Source: Chitinophaga sp. Ak27
GTDB lineage: Bacteria > Bacteroidota > Bacteroidia > Chitinophagales > Chitinophagaceae
Direction: 5' to 3'
NCBI RefSeq assembly: GCF_012726295.1
Contig: NZ_JABAOB010000010.1
Location: 186,001-250,000 of the forward strand
DNA: 64,000 bases
This document shows, piece after piece, positions 35,844 to 45,387 of this stretch. A program made the position numbers and the translations under genes. The number at the start of each line of letters is the position of its first letter. The stretch's first letter is position 1. The notes beneath the pieces are model-generated. The model did not search any database. It worked only from the letters and a program-made list of their open reading frames with translations, and was not told the origin of the DNA.

Positions 35844-36511
35844 TATAAGTATTTTTTCCGTTGCAGTATATTTTTCCAGGCCAGGTACCCGGCGCCTTTT
35901 AAATGCAGCCCGTCGTTGGTATAGTCGGTACTCAGCTTTCCTTCACTATCGCACAGGGCATCGTGCAAATTTACGTAGATACATCCCCGTTGCACCGCCA
36001 TGCGTTCCAGCTGCAGGTTAATAGCGGCAATTTGCGCCTCCTTGTGCTGATGCCGGGCAAACTCCGTAAACTGATCGTTGGTAGGCAGGATGCTCTGGAC
36101 GTACAATTTGGCACCAGGCGACTCCAGGCGGATGCGGTCCATGATCTTTGCATAGTTGCTGATAATCACACTGTCGGGTACGCCATTGGCCAGGTCATTG
36201 ATACCAACCATGAGGAAGATGCTGGAAGGCTTACGGCGGGTAACTTCCGACAGGCGGTTTAAAATACCGGCAGTCATGTCGCCGCTGATACCGCGGTTCT
36301 TAATCTTACAGTTTTTAAACAGATCTGCCCATTCTGCGATATCCGTAATACTATCTCCCAGGAAAATAATTTCGCCAGACTCTGTATCAGGGATCTCATT
36401 AAACTGTGTTACCTTTTGCCGGTAATAAGTGCTGCCATAAGTACTGTCGTACTGGGCGGCAGCACTAAGCGGCAGCAGCAGCGCCGCTGCCAATATCATG
36501 CGTGTTATCAT
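35843..36511 (-). CDS. secreted SGNH/GDSL hydrolase (PUL copy B)
   Basis: 222 residues, signal peptide MITRMILAAALLLPLSAAAQ. SGNH blocks: IIFLGDSITDIAEW with the nucleophile Ser, IKNRGISGDMTAGIL with the Gly, FLMVGINDLANG with the Asn, and DGLHLKGAGYLAW with the catalytic Asp/His. The ATG at 36511 gives a 1-nt gap after the symporter stop and is preferred over an ATG 15 codons earlier inside that gene. It shares its layout with a second SGNH gene in the operon (38451-39122), to which it is clearly related. Such enzymes in PULs usually remove acetyl or other acyl groups from sugars; this is family inference. Confidence 0.9.
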   Translation of the reverse strand: MITRMILAAALLLPLSAAAQYDSTYGSTYYRQKVTQFNEIPDTESGEIIFLGDSITDIAEWADLFKNCKIKNRGISGDMTAGILNRLSEVTRRKPSSIFLMVGINDLANGVPDSVIISNYAKIMDRIRLESPGAKLYVQSILPTNDQFTEFARHQHKEAQIAAINLQLERMAVQRGCIYVNLHDALCDSEGKLSTDYTNDGLHLKGAGYLAWKNILQRKKYL

Positions 36512-36512
36512 A

Positions 36513-38429
36513 TTATTCCGTTTCAATAGCTGCGGTGGCAGCTTCCCGATGAACAATATTTGTATTTTCCGCGGCGGTGATATAGAGGCGGTCGTACCAG
36601 GTAAACTTCAGTACCACCATACAAGCCAACCATGTACCCATGGCCAGGAAGCCTTTCTCAAAATAACCAAAAACAAAACAGACCGGCATAATTACCATAC
36701 TCATTTGCCAGCAAATGCCTATCAGGATATTTAGGATATCCCATTTGAGCTGCCGGTTAGGTATAAAGTCAGGATCTGCAGCCCTGGCCCAACGGGCTAC
36801 CGGCTTCCACCAGCCCCAGGGCCGGGTGTTGGCATAGAAACTGGTAAGCACCTGCTGACTGGGAGCGGGTGTGAGTAAACACCCCAGCACACTGCCGGTC
36901 ATAGAAAATGCCAGGATAATGAAGAAGGAAATCAACGTGCCGATACCGCTGCCAAATAAATCGGCGTACTGCGGAAAATAGGCCGTGGCCAGCAATCCCA
37001 TGAGTTTAGGTACAAACGTGGCGGAAATAAGCCCGGTGAGCATGCCCGCAAAATAACCATAGCCATTGAATCGCCACCATATCCATTTCAGCACATTGGC
37101 CGCAGCATAGCCGCCATAAAGCGCCGAAGAAATCCACAAGGTGAGAGAGCTAAGCGAGTCGGCAAATAGGCCAAAGATGCAGCCCGTAATGATTACCGCG
37201 ATAGAAGTAACATAACTCCACTTCACGTAATGTGAAGGCGCCTCATTGGGCTTAAAATACTTTTTATAGAAATCATTTACTAAATAAGCAGGAGCCGCAT
37301 TCACGAAAGCGGAAAATGTACTCATAAAGGAAGCCAGCAAGCCGGCCAGCACCACGCCTCTCACACCGGCAGGCAGGTAACCGCCCACCACTTTACTCAG
37401 TATCACTTCAAAGTCAGGCTTTTGCTGCGCCTGCAATACAGGCATGAAATAATTAATACCGATCAGCGTTAATGCGCTCACCATCATAAACAAAGGGATA
37501 TACAATACCAGGTTGGTAAAGCCAGTAAGCATAGCCGCCTCTTTGGGCTTCTTGGCACTGAGAATACGCTGCATATCAAAGCCAGGCACAGGGCCTGCGA
37601 GACTCGAAAATACGCCTTTGGCAATCATCATCATCACCAGTGCGCCAAACCAGGTAAATCCATCTTCCGCCACTTTCTGGTTGGCCTGTGGAAAAGAATT
37701 GCTCCAGTTGACATCCAGCTTCCAGGTTGGCCAGAAATTATTCCACCCCTCCGGTAAGCGATGATGCAACTCGGTGTAGTTCACATCGTGTACCGCGTAA
37801 GTTACCACCAGCACACAGCTCACCAGCAAAATGCCATATTGCAGCACTTCTGTGGCCACTACACTATACATCCCTCCTTTTACGGTGTACAAGGTAGTCA
37901 GCGCCACAATAATCACTGCGTATGTTTGCTGACTGCTCAGCAAGGGATTAGACAGGTCCCAGGGTAAAATGGTGGCACTGAATTTACCAATACCTACAAA
38001 TACGTATCCTATAAACCCAATGACGCTTACAATGGCAAAAAGCACTACGATAATATGTGCCAGCCGGCCTCCCCGGTCGTCGCCAAATCGTTTGATGATC
38101 CAATCGGCCCCGGTCATCGCATTACTTCGCCTGATCCAGATGGCCAAAAACACCATTACAAAAATCTGGTTCCAGATTGGCCATAGCCAGGGCAGCCAGG
38201 CCGCTTTGAAACCGTACACAAAGAGCAACGCCACATAAAAGGCGGTGCCGCTTACATCAAACATCCCGCTGCTATTGCTGAATCCCAGCCAGTACCATTT
38301 GATATTATTATCTCCCAAAAAATAAGATTGGATATTTTTGGAAGCTTTCTTTGATATCCAGAATCCAAGCCCCACAATAACGGCCAGATAAAGAAAGATG
38401 ATCACAATGTCTATTGACGAGAGATTCAT
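36513..38429 (-). CDS. sodium:solute symporter (SSS family)
   Basis: 638 residues with about 14 membrane segments. SSS signatures: IDIVIIFLYLAVIVGLGFWISKKA, FLGDNNIKWYWLGFSNSSGMFDVSGTAFYVA (extended TM1/TM2), and LAGLLASFMSTFSAFVNAAPAYLVNDFYKKYFKP in TM8, with the Ser/Thr-rich sodium site. The C terminus carries extra helices. It lies between two SGNH hydrolases in the PUL operon and thus probably carries the released sugar over the inner membrane. Relatives move glucose, galactose, sialic acid or related sugars; the exact one cannot be read. It is followed by an SGNH gene with a 1-nt gap. Confidence 0.93.
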   Translation of the reverse strand: MNLSSIDIVIIFLYLAVIVGLGFWISKKASKNIQSYFLGDNNIKWYWLGFSNSSGMFDVSGTAFYVALLFVYGFKAAWLPWLWPIWNQIFVMVFLAIWIRRSNAMTGADWIIKRFGDDRGGRLAHIIVVLFAIVSVIGFIGYVFVGIGKFSATILPWDLSNPLLSSQQTYAVIIVALTTLYTVKGGMYSVVATEVLQYGILLVSCVLVVTYAVHDVNYTELHHRLPEGWNNFWPTWKLDVNWSNSFPQANQKVAEDGFTWFGALVMMMIAKGVFSSLAGPVPGFDMQRILSAKKPKEAAMLTGFTNLVLYIPLFMMVSALTLIGINYFMPVLQAQQKPDFEVILSKVVGGYLPAGVRGVVLAGLLASFMSTFSAFVNAAPAYLVNDFYKKYFKPNEAPSHYVKWSYVTSIAVIITGCIFGLFADSLSSLTLWISSALYGGYAAANVLKWIWWRFNGYGYFAGMLTGLISATFVPKLMGLLATAYFPQYADLFGSGIGTLISFFIILAFSMTGSVLGCLLTPAPSQQVLTSFYANTRPWGWWKPVARWARAADPDFIPNRQLKWDILNILIGICWQMSMVIMPVCFVFGYFEKGFLAMGTWLACMVVLKFTWYDRLYITAAENTNIVHREAATAAIETE

Positions 38430-38450
38430 GTTCTGCTATTGATAAATGAA

Positions 38451-39122
38451 TTAAATTAATCGTTGTTGTTTCAGCACCTGTACCCATTTCAGGTAGCCTT
38501 CCCCGGAAAGATGCAGCCCGTCGTAGGTATAGCGGGCATCCATTTGACCGCTGCGGTCGAGCAGTGCATCGTATATATTCACAAAAGTTACCTTCAAACT
38601 AGTCGCCATCTCTTTGAGCCCTGCATTGAGGTCAATAACCTGTTCGTTGGTGCCGGTATAATACTGGCGCCCTATCAGCTGATTATTAATGGGCAATACA
38701 CTTTGTACAAAAATACGGGTACCTGGAGAAGCCGCCTGCACGGTGCTGATAATGCGGCGATAGGTAGCAACCACAGATGCTGCCGGCATATGCTTGTTGA
38801 GATCATTGGTACCCACGAGGATAAAGAGCTTCACCGGACGATGCCGTACTACCTCATCTACCCGGGCCAGTAAACCATTGGTATTATCGCCCGCAATCCC
38901 CCTGTTCAGGATGTTGGCCTTTCCCAGGAACTCGCACCAGTCGCCCCACTGCGTAATGCTATCTCCAAAAAATATTACCGGCTTTTTAGCCACCGGTAAT
39001 TGCCGGAAGTACGCCGTACGGCTGTCGTACAAATAATTATGATAGCTGGAATCCTGCGCCAGCAGCGGTAGTATACCGCCTATACATCCCAGTAGCAACA
39101 AAGGAATACTTTTTAATGTCAT
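38451..39122 (-). CDS. secreted SGNH/GDSL hydrolase (PUL copy A)
   Basis: 223 residues, signal peptide MTLKSIPLLLLGCIGGILPLLAQ. Catalytic blocks: VIFFGDSITQWGDW (Ser), ILNRGIAGDNTNGLL (Gly), LFILVGTNDLNK (Asn) and DGLHLSGEGYLKW (Asp/His). It is a diverged paralogue of the SGNH gene at 35843-36511, with the same block spacing and C-terminal pattern. The duplicate enzymes probably deacylate different positions or different intermediate glycans. It starts 6 nt after the DUF5009 gene stop. Confidence 0.92.
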   Translation of the reverse strand: MTLKSIPLLLLGCIGGILPLLAQDSSYHNYLYDSRTAYFRQLPVAKKPVIFFGDSITQWGDWCEFLGKANILNRGIAGDNTNGLLARVDEVVRHRPVKLFILVGTNDLNKHMPAASVVATYRRIISTVQAASPGTRIFVQSVLPINNQLIGRQYYTGTNEQVIDLNAGLKEMATSLKVTFVNIYDALLDRSGQMDARYTYDGLHLSGEGYLKWVQVLKQQRLI

Positions 39123-39128
39123 ATCATT

Positions 39129-40508
39129 TTATGTTTTCCAATACCATTGCCGGTTGGTAAACCAGGCGGCAAGGGCGGTAACTAACCCAGTAAACAAAAA
39201 TCCTCTTAACACACCGGTAACTGCCTGCTGCTCCATGGCATCAAAAAAATGGATAACGCCGGTGAGCTGCAAAAGCGGTAATAACAACAGGTTGCCCGCA
39301 ACATAGGCCACCATTGGATTACGGCCGGTAACTGACAGATAATGGATGATGATTTGCCCTACCCGGCTGTATTGCAGCGAGTACAGGGTAATTAATACCA
39401 GGAAGGCAAGGCCGGTAGTAACAAAGTAATAGCTAAACGTGGCGGGATCTTTCTTTATGCCGCCCTCAAATGATTCAAAGCATAGCCCCAGTACAACAAG
39501 ATAAGCACCCGTTTGCAAAAAAAGATACAATAACCGAAAATGTTCCCGGCGCAGGGTAGCCACCGCCAGGTAGCAGAGCAGCAACCCCGCCAAGGTAGCC
39601 ACCAGGTTAATGGTGGTATACCGGCCAAATAACAGGCATACGTTGCAGATCAGTACAGCCGCCGCGAAATTACCTGCCAGCCGTATCCGGACAATCTCTC
39701 CGGCATCCGGTGCCTTGGTGGCTGCACTATATTGCAGCAGCCAGTCGCCAGCCAGCGTACCGGGCAAGAGGATAAACAGGTATTTCAGGAAATCCGCCTG
39801 GTACATCCAGGGCAGCGGCGACCAGTGGAGCCAGGTATAACACCAATTACCCGGCTGCGTTCCGCCCAGGTAAATACCGGCCAGCAAAGGCAATAGTGCC
39901 AGTCGCCATAACGGATGATTCCGGGTAATATACCACCAGCAAATGCCCGCAAAAGATACATTAGCCAATATCAGGATAATGATATCACTGTTGTATAGCG
40001 AAAACCCTTTGTTATCCTCAAAAGGCAACACATATATCAACACCGCTGTAATCACTACGGCCATACCTTTAAGGATACGCCACAAGCGGCTACCGGCAGG
40101 CGACTGGAAGAACAAAATAAATAGCAGCCCGAAAGCCAGGATGGCAACTCCATATCCCATGGCTCCGGGCATCGCATGGGCCATTTGCCGGGAGAAGAGC
40201 GCAAAGAATACTAACAGCAGGTAACGTTTCACCGCCAGCCAGCCTATAGCCCAAAAGCCCGCTTTCTCCTGTATTCTTTTTTTGAGAGATAAGGGAATGG
40301 CAGCGCCCATGCTGAACAGGAAGAACGGAAATACGAGGTCTACCCAACTGATACCGGGCAGCTGCGGATTAAACTGATGTGCAGGCGGCGGTTCCTGCGC
40401 ATGGTACATCCAGGCAGGCAGTATCCCGAAGGCAATACTGCCTGCCAGCACCATTCCGAAAATGGCCAACCCTCTTAAAGCATCCAGGCTCTGATTACGC
40501 TGTTTCAT
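39129..40508 (-). CDS. DUF5009 / NagX-like membrane acyltransferase
   Basis: 459 residues with ~10-12 membrane segments. The N terminus reads NQSLDALRGLAIFGMVLAGSI and then ISWVDLVFPFFLFSMGAAIPLSL, the signature of DUF5009 and of the heparan-alpha-glucosaminide N-acetyltransferase group. NagX in Shewanella and Xanthomonas GlcNAc clusters is a member. It may acetylate an amino sugar across the membrane or assist uptake. With an AGE epimerase and a NagC/ROK regulator in the same locus, it supports an N-acetylhexosamine pathway. It starts 4 nt past the GH10-like lipoprotein stop, indicating strict cotranscription. Confidence 0.85.
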   Translation of the reverse strand: MKQRNQSLDALRGLAIFGMVLAGSIAFGILPAWMYHAQEPPPAHQFNPQLPGISWVDLVFPFFLFSMGAAIPLSLKKRIQEKAGFWAIGWLAVKRYLLLVFFALFSRQMAHAMPGAMGYGVAILAFGLLFILFFQSPAGSRLWRILKGMAVVITAVLIYVLPFEDNKGFSLYNSDIIILILANVSFAGICWWYITRNHPLWRLALLPLLAGIYLGGTQPGNWCYTWLHWSPLPWMYQADFLKYLFILLPGTLAGDWLLQYSAATKAPDAGEIVRIRLAGNFAAAVLICNVCLLFGRYTTINLVATLAGLLLCYLAVATLRREHFRLLYLFLQTGAYLVVLGLCFESFEGGIKKDPATFSYYFVTTGLAFLVLITLYSLQYSRVGQIIIHYLSVTGRNPMVAYVAGNLLLLPLLQLTGVIHFFDAMEQQAVTGVLRGFLFTGLVTALAAWFTNRQWYWKT

Positions 40509-40512
40509 AAAT

Positions 40513-41916
40513 TTATGGCTGTAAGCCCGCCTTTACTTCATCCCACAATGGCACGCCCATATGATTGTACTGCGGCGCATATAAGTGTACCAGGTCAAAG
40601 ATCATGACGCCGGCTGTTTTAGACAGGATCAGTTTAATGGCTTTACGGATATCGGATTTATTGTTCCACACCGTGTTACCGGCGTCGATACTGCCTACCA
40701 GCGGTACTTTACCTTTGGTTACATACCGGCCTCCATTCAGAGAGCCTTCGAGGCTCCACCAGTTATAGGTCAATCCTGCAGTAGCAGGATTATCTGCCAG
40801 CATGATCTGTGCATAATAGTTACCCGTCATCAGCAGCCCCAGCTCATCGGCATAACCGTAATCTTTGGTTTGCGGATAGGCCCAGTCCATGCGAAGCACA
40901 GGGTCATTAAACGGATCGTACTTTTGACTAGCCCAGTTAACACCCACCGGGTAGTAGTCGCCGTACCAGCCGCCTACATAGGCGCCAAACAGCGCATCTG
41001 CACGGGTGGCCTTGATAGCGGCATGTGCTTTCTTTACAAAGTTGTAGATCACACTCATCCGATAGGCCAGCCAGCGTTTGTAATACTTGCCGGTAGCTGC
41101 AGGTGTGGTTTGCCCGTTTTCCTGTTTCCAGGAAGAAACAATATCTGTCGGGAAGTTCATGAAATTGGCGTTCTGGTCGTTGAACACGTCTTTCAGGTAT
41201 TGTACAAACTGCGTTTTGCTATAGTCAGAAAAGTCCGCATCGATATTGGCGTAGCGGGCATAGTCGAGGATAACACCATCCACTGCGTATTTGGTCACGA
41301 TCTCTTTCAGGATGTTGATGATGCGGTCCTGCACTTCCGGATAAGCGGGGTTCACAAATCCGGGACGGCCTGTTTCGGTAACGGGTACCCGTTTACCACT
41401 GGCGTCACATACGATGGCCTGGTATTTATTTTTAAAGGTGGCATCTTCGAAAACGGCGCCGGTCTTCGCATCATTATCTCCTTCTACAAAAGTCATCACG
41501 GAGGCATACACTTTCATCTTCCTTTCTTTGGCGGTTTTCACCATAAAGTCGAGATAGTCTACCCCTGCCGGCAGCGATTTTCCATTATGGCTGGCCACTT
41601 TGCTGGTATAGGCGCTGGGAAAAACGGTATGCCCGGAAGATTCTTTTACATCTACCACCAATGCGGTGATACCGATTTGTTGCAATGTATCCAGCGTTTT
41701 ACGGATAGCCGCCGTGTCATTAAAACGGCCATAGGTGCCAAATACGTTGGCGTTCAAATCTATCCAGACAATCGCTTCCTTTTTACCTCCGGGTGTTACC
41801 AGGGTATCGGTGCCCTCATCGGGATCCACGACGGGAATAGAGTTATTATTCTTTTTACATCCGGCTACCACTATCAATAGCAGCAACAGCGCAGGAATGA
41901 TATGTATTTTTTTCAT
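40513..41916 (-). CDS. GH10-like / alpha-amylase-family putative glycoside hydrolase lipoprotein
   Basis: 467 residues with a lipoprotein signal (LLLLLIVVAGC, C20) and acidic tail after Cys (DPDEGTDTL), typical of surface lipoproteins. Residues 50-460 form a TIM barrel of the GHL10 type: AIVWIDLNANVFGTYGR, GITALVVDVKESSGHTVF, MKVYASVMTFVEGD, GVILDYARYANIDADF, VLRMDWAYPQTKDYG and GVMIFDLVHL. The acidic residues in DVKES and DYAR are candidate catalytic residues. Members are usually called family 10 glycosylhydrolase or GHL10, with proven activity in few. It sits after the DUF5018 lipoprotein in the PUL operon and likely degrades the glycan at the cell surface. Confidence 0.83.
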   Translation of the reverse strand: MKKIHIIPALLLLLIVVAGCKKNNNSIPVVDPDEGTDTLVTPGGKKEAIVWIDLNANVFGTYGRFNDTAAIRKTLDTLQQIGITALVVDVKESSGHTVFPSAYTSKVASHNGKSLPAGVDYLDFMVKTAKERKMKVYASVMTFVEGDNDAKTGAVFEDATFKNKYQAIVCDASGKRVPVTETGRPGFVNPAYPEVQDRIINILKEIVTKYAVDGVILDYARYANIDADFSDYSKTQFVQYLKDVFNDQNANFMNFPTDIVSSWKQENGQTTPAATGKYYKRWLAYRMSVIYNFVKKAHAAIKATRADALFGAYVGGWYGDYYPVGVNWASQKYDPFNDPVLRMDWAYPQTKDYGYADELGLLMTGNYYAQIMLADNPATAGLTYNWWSLEGSLNGGRYVTKGKVPLVGSIDAGNTVWNNKSDIRKAIKLILSKTAGVMIFDLVHLYAPQYNHMGVPLWDEVKAGLQP

Positions 41917-41972
41917 GAGGCAGTGCTTTAAAAAACCGGAGCATAGGATGCGCTATGCTCCGGACGGAGTGA

Positions 41973-43649
41973 TTAATAGGTGGTCAGTTCATATCCAATG
42001 ATCCCCACGTTGGTCAGCAGCATATAAATGTAGGCGCTGGACCTGTCGGGCGCAAAAGACACGCACACGTCACCGGTACCGTTGCCATTGTCGGCTGGGC
42101 CGGCGATAGACTCAGCGTTGAATACATTAAACGCACCGTAGGCCGGGTTGGCAGGCGACATGCTCACCGCCGCCGGATCGGTAACATCGAACAGGGCGAT
42201 ATTGCCATTATTAAGACTCCAGGAGTTGTATTTCAAAAAGGCCAGGTAGCTGGCGCCGTTGAAATTGAAGTACACAGAAGGCGCATGGAAAATATAACCG
42301 GCAGCATCGGTATTGAAAGCCGCAATACGGGCGTTGCTGCCTCCATTTACCATCGCTATTTCACTGCCATAATTTATGAAGTAAGTACTGGAGAAAGAAG
42401 CCGCTGTAGGTAATGCATCTGCCAGGTAACCTATGTTATCAGTGCCTTTATAGGTAGCTACCACCGGCGCTGCGTTAACATCTGGTGTGTTAGTGGCATT
42501 CACAATTTTACCATTGTGGATACGCCATTTGTAGATGTCCGCGGTTTGAGAGGCCGTTGCATAGATCACAGCATCTTTATACAGATCTCCGTATATGCGT
42601 ACCCGCCGGCCTACGCCTGCCCAAGCGGTAGTATTGCTCCATTCCAGGATCTTTTCCGGTGCGGGATCGGTAGCACTCTTCCAGCGATATAAAGTGAATT
42701 TATCATTCAGGGCTGCAAAGCTGGCGCCTACTAAAGCTCCCATAGAATCGTTCTGCATTTGGAAGGAATAGAAATTGCTGACTGGCAATGGCATATCCTG
42801 TACGTAGTTGCCAGTAGTACGATTAAACAGACGCAATTTCGACGGGTTGGTATTGCTCACCACCACCAGGTAATCGCCGCTCACGGCCATACTGGTTTCG
42901 GTGTAGTTGGTGCTGATACCTCCGCCGCCGGAAGCTGCGCCCAGCTTTACAAACAGCTTACGGGTAATACCAATGCCATAAGGTTTCTTCACCGGTGGCA
43001 GTACTTTTAGCGTATATGGTTTTACGATGCCGTCGATACTTTTTACGGTAAAGGGTACCGGGTTGGAAAGGTTTACGGTGGCGCCATCGGCGATGGATAC
43101 CGTAGAGTGACTGTTGACCGTTACACTCACCTGTGCCTTCGATACATCTACACCTGGCAGTACGTAAAAGATCACGTCATTATCTTTCATTACGGCTTCC
43201 ACTTCTGTGTCGGCGCCATCGAGCAGGTAGTGCATGGTAGCTTTTTTCACAGTCACATCTCCTACTTTTTTTGCTACTACCACCAGCTTGCTTTTCTGGC
43301 CGGTGCCGCCGGTAATTTCCAGGCTAATGGGTTTAGACATATCCATCAACGTACCGATAGCGGGGCGCATTACGGCGTCCAGTGGCAGGTTGGCACGTAA
43401 TATTAATTTATGGATATCTGTTTCGTTATCTGATTCTACCGGGTAGAAATAAGGTACTTCGATAAAAGCGCTGTCTTTGGCCGTATTGTATACCGGTTCA
43501 AAGGTGGCATCTTTTACGCCGGGCAACTCCAGCCAAATCGACTGCGGTTTGCTGTCTTCTTTTGGAAAGATGGGTTCCGGCTTGTGGCAGGCAGTAAACG
43601 CCATGCCTAACCCCATGATGATTGCAGGTACTTGATATATATTTCGCAT
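41973..43649 (-). CDS. DUF5018-type surface lipoprotein, likely glycan-binding
   Basis: 558 residues. A lipoprotein signal ends at C21 (GMAFTACHKPEP), preceded by the ATG at 43649; a TTG at 43655 adds two residues only. Residues 25-235 are two beta-sandwich domains of the SusE/SusF/DUF5018 kind (LRANLPLDAVMRPAIGT, FTVKSIDGIVKPYTLKVLPP). Residues 240-558 look like a beta-propeller (SMAVSGDYLVVVSNTNPSKLRLFNR, YGDLYKDAVIYATASQT, NNGNIALFDVTDPAAV). It follows SusD in the operon, the usual place for a surface glycan-binding protein. Binding is inferred from position and fold. Confidence 0.83.
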   Translation of the reverse strand: MRNIYQVPAIIMGLGMAFTACHKPEPIFPKEDSKPQSIWLELPGVKDATFEPVYNTAKDSAFIEVPYFYPVESDNETDIHKLILRANLPLDAVMRPAIGTLMDMSKPISLEITGGTGQKSKLVVVAKKVGDVTVKKATMHYLLDGADTEVEAVMKDNDVIFYVLPGVDVSKAQVSVTVNSHSTVSIADGATVNLSNPVPFTVKSIDGIVKPYTLKVLPPVKKPYGIGITRKLFVKLGAASGGGGISTNYTETSMAVSGDYLVVVSNTNPSKLRLFNRTTGNYVQDMPLPVSNFYSFQMQNDSMGALVGASFAALNDKFTLYRWKSATDPAPEKILEWSNTTAWAGVGRRVRIYGDLYKDAVIYATASQTADIYKWRIHNGKIVNATNTPDVNAAPVVATYKGTDNIGYLADALPTAASFSSTYFINYGSEIAMVNGGSNARIAAFNTDAAGYIFHAPSVYFNFNGASYLAFLKYNSWSLNNGNIALFDVTDPAAVSMSPANPAYGAFNVFNAESIAGPADNGNGTGDVCVSFAPDRSSAYIYMLLTNVGIIGYELTTY

Positions 43650-43680
43650 GTACAAATCATTTATTGTTACGCATAGCTGG

Positions 43681-45369
43681 TTACCAGCCCTGAATTTGTT
43701 TCATTGCCGGATTGTTCACAATTTCGGTTTGTGTGATCGGCATGTAGTAGAAAGATGTTGGGAAATAACGGTTTTCCTTATCGCAGTCTACTTCCGTATA
43801 ATCGAAACCGCTACCGTTGGCCGTTACCTTATGTCCGTGGAAGCGCACGTTGTTTAATACGATATGCGCTTTGCGCCAGCGGCGCAGGTCCCAATAACGA
43901 TGGCCTTCGAAGGCCAGTTCCACTTTGCGTTCATGCTCAATAGCGGCCATCATCGCTTCTGGCGTGGCTGCGGGCACTCCGGGCAGGCCTACCCGGGATC
44001 TTACCTTATTCAGGGAGGTCTTGGCTTCTGTTATTTTGCCCAGTTTGGTCAATGCTTCTGCATGTATCAGTAGTATTTCTGCATAGCGCATTTCTACCCA
44101 GGGCTGGTTGCTGTTGAGCACCAGGATATCCGTGTTGGTTTCGTCCAGCATTTTACGCTGGTAGTAGCCGGTCACTGTTTTGCGCGGATCGCTGTTTACT
44201 TTAAAATCGATGTAGCCTTCCTTATCGTCCTCGGGTGTAGTGTTTACGGTTCTGCCTTTCCACGAGGCGCCGTTATAAATAACGGAGGCATAGAACCTTG
44301 GTTCTCTGCCGGCATACGGATCTGCTTTCATATCGGCTTCTGACCAGGAAAATTTACGGCCATCTGCCATTTCATATTCATTCACCAGTTCGGCAGTAGG
44401 TACGCCGGTAGCGCCGCCGCCCGCTACATCTGCCGGGGGAGAGAAGAAGAAGTCCAGCTGGTGTGTAACGCCCGGACGCTGGTAATACACAGCAAAGATA
44501 GCCTCCTTGCTGTTGCCGTTCAGAAATGCTTTGGCATAATCTGTTTCCAGGTCGTAGATACCCAGCGCGATCACCGCAGCAGCAGCATCTGCTGCGTGTT
44601 GATAGTACTCCGTTTTCTTAGAAGCAGGAACACCGGTGAGTGGATCTTTATTAAATTGTTTGTTGTCGTACTCCGCTACCGATGCAGCGTATAGCCATGA
44701 CCGTGATAGCAATCCATAGGCGGCGCCCTGGGTAACTCTTCCTTTCTGTGCTGCAGGCCATTCTTTTGGTAAATGCTGTGCTGCGAAATTAAGATCGGCA
44801 GCAATAAAATTCCAGACGTCATCTTCGCTGGAGCGGGCGTGATTTTTATCGGCAGGGAGTTTATCCATAATGATTACGCTACCGTTGATACGCGCCAGCC
44901 AGAAGTAGTTATAAGCGCGCAGATAGCGGGCTTCTGCTTCAAACTGCACTTTTTGCTGGTCGGTGAGTTTGCTATACAGCTGCATGCCATTCAGGAACTC
45001 GTTGATACGGCGGATGTTGCCATAGGCGTCGTCCCAGACAGAGATGCTGGGCGAAGCAGCATTCACCTGTCCGGGATTATAAGCCAGCCTGTTCACTGTT
45101 CCATTCCCCATGGAATTGGAAGTATATTTTTCGATATCAGTAAAGGCATCGGTAGCGTTGCTATAGCCGATGGGAAACTGACCGAAAGCATAGGTCTTAA
45201 ATTGATCGTATAAACCGTACATGTACAGGTCTACGTTGGCGGCATCTTTCCAGATAGCCGCGTCGGAGTAACGGTCGCCGGGCATACCATCCAGCTTGCA
45301 GGACTGTACGCTGCCTGCCAGCGTGAGCAGCAGTAAGGCCGTTTTTATATGAGTGCGTAATGTGGTCAT
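43681..45369 (-). CDS. SusD/RagB family nutrient-binding lipoprotein
   Basis: 562 residues. Lipoprotein signal with C24 (LAGSVQSCKLDG). SusD TPR-type core: NIRRINEFLNGMQLY, QVQFEAEARYLRAYNYFWLARINGSVIIMDKLP, GAAYGLLSRSWLYAAS, then PWVEMRYAEILLIHAEALTKLGK and HERKVELAFEGHRYWDLRRWRKA at the C terminus. SusD caps the SusC channel and binds the glycan at the outer surface. It lies 18 nt after SusC, as usual. Confidence 0.96.
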   Translation of the reverse strand: MTTLRTHIKTALLLLTLAGSVQSCKLDGMPGDRYSDAAIWKDAANVDLYMYGLYDQFKTYAFGQFPIGYSNATDAFTDIEKYTSNSMGNGTVNRLAYNPGQVNAASPSISVWDDAYGNIRRINEFLNGMQLYSKLTDQQKVQFEAEARYLRAYNYFWLARINGSVIIMDKLPADKNHARSSEDDVWNFIAADLNFAAQHLPKEWPAAQKGRVTQGAAYGLLSRSWLYAASVAEYDNKQFNKDPLTGVPASKKTEYYQHAADAAAAVIALGIYDLETDYAKAFLNGNSKEAIFAVYYQRPGVTHQLDFFFSPPADVAGGGATGVPTAELVNEYEMADGRKFSWSEADMKADPYAGREPRFYASVIYNGASWKGRTVNTTPEDDKEGYIDFKVNSDPRKTVTGYYQRKMLDETNTDILVLNSNQPWVEMRYAEILLIHAEALTKLGKITEAKTSLNKVRSRVGLPGVPAATPEAMMAAIEHERKVELAFEGHRYWDLRRWRKAHIVLNNVRFHGHKVTANGSGFDYTEVDCDKENRYFPTSFYYMPITQTEIVNNPAMKQIQGW

Positions 45370-45387
45370 AAGTAATCGCTTTTCCGT

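Noticed and set aside
40585..41880. 431-codon open frame on the plus strand
   Set aside because: Complement of the GHL10-like lipoprotein; low-complexity shadow composition.
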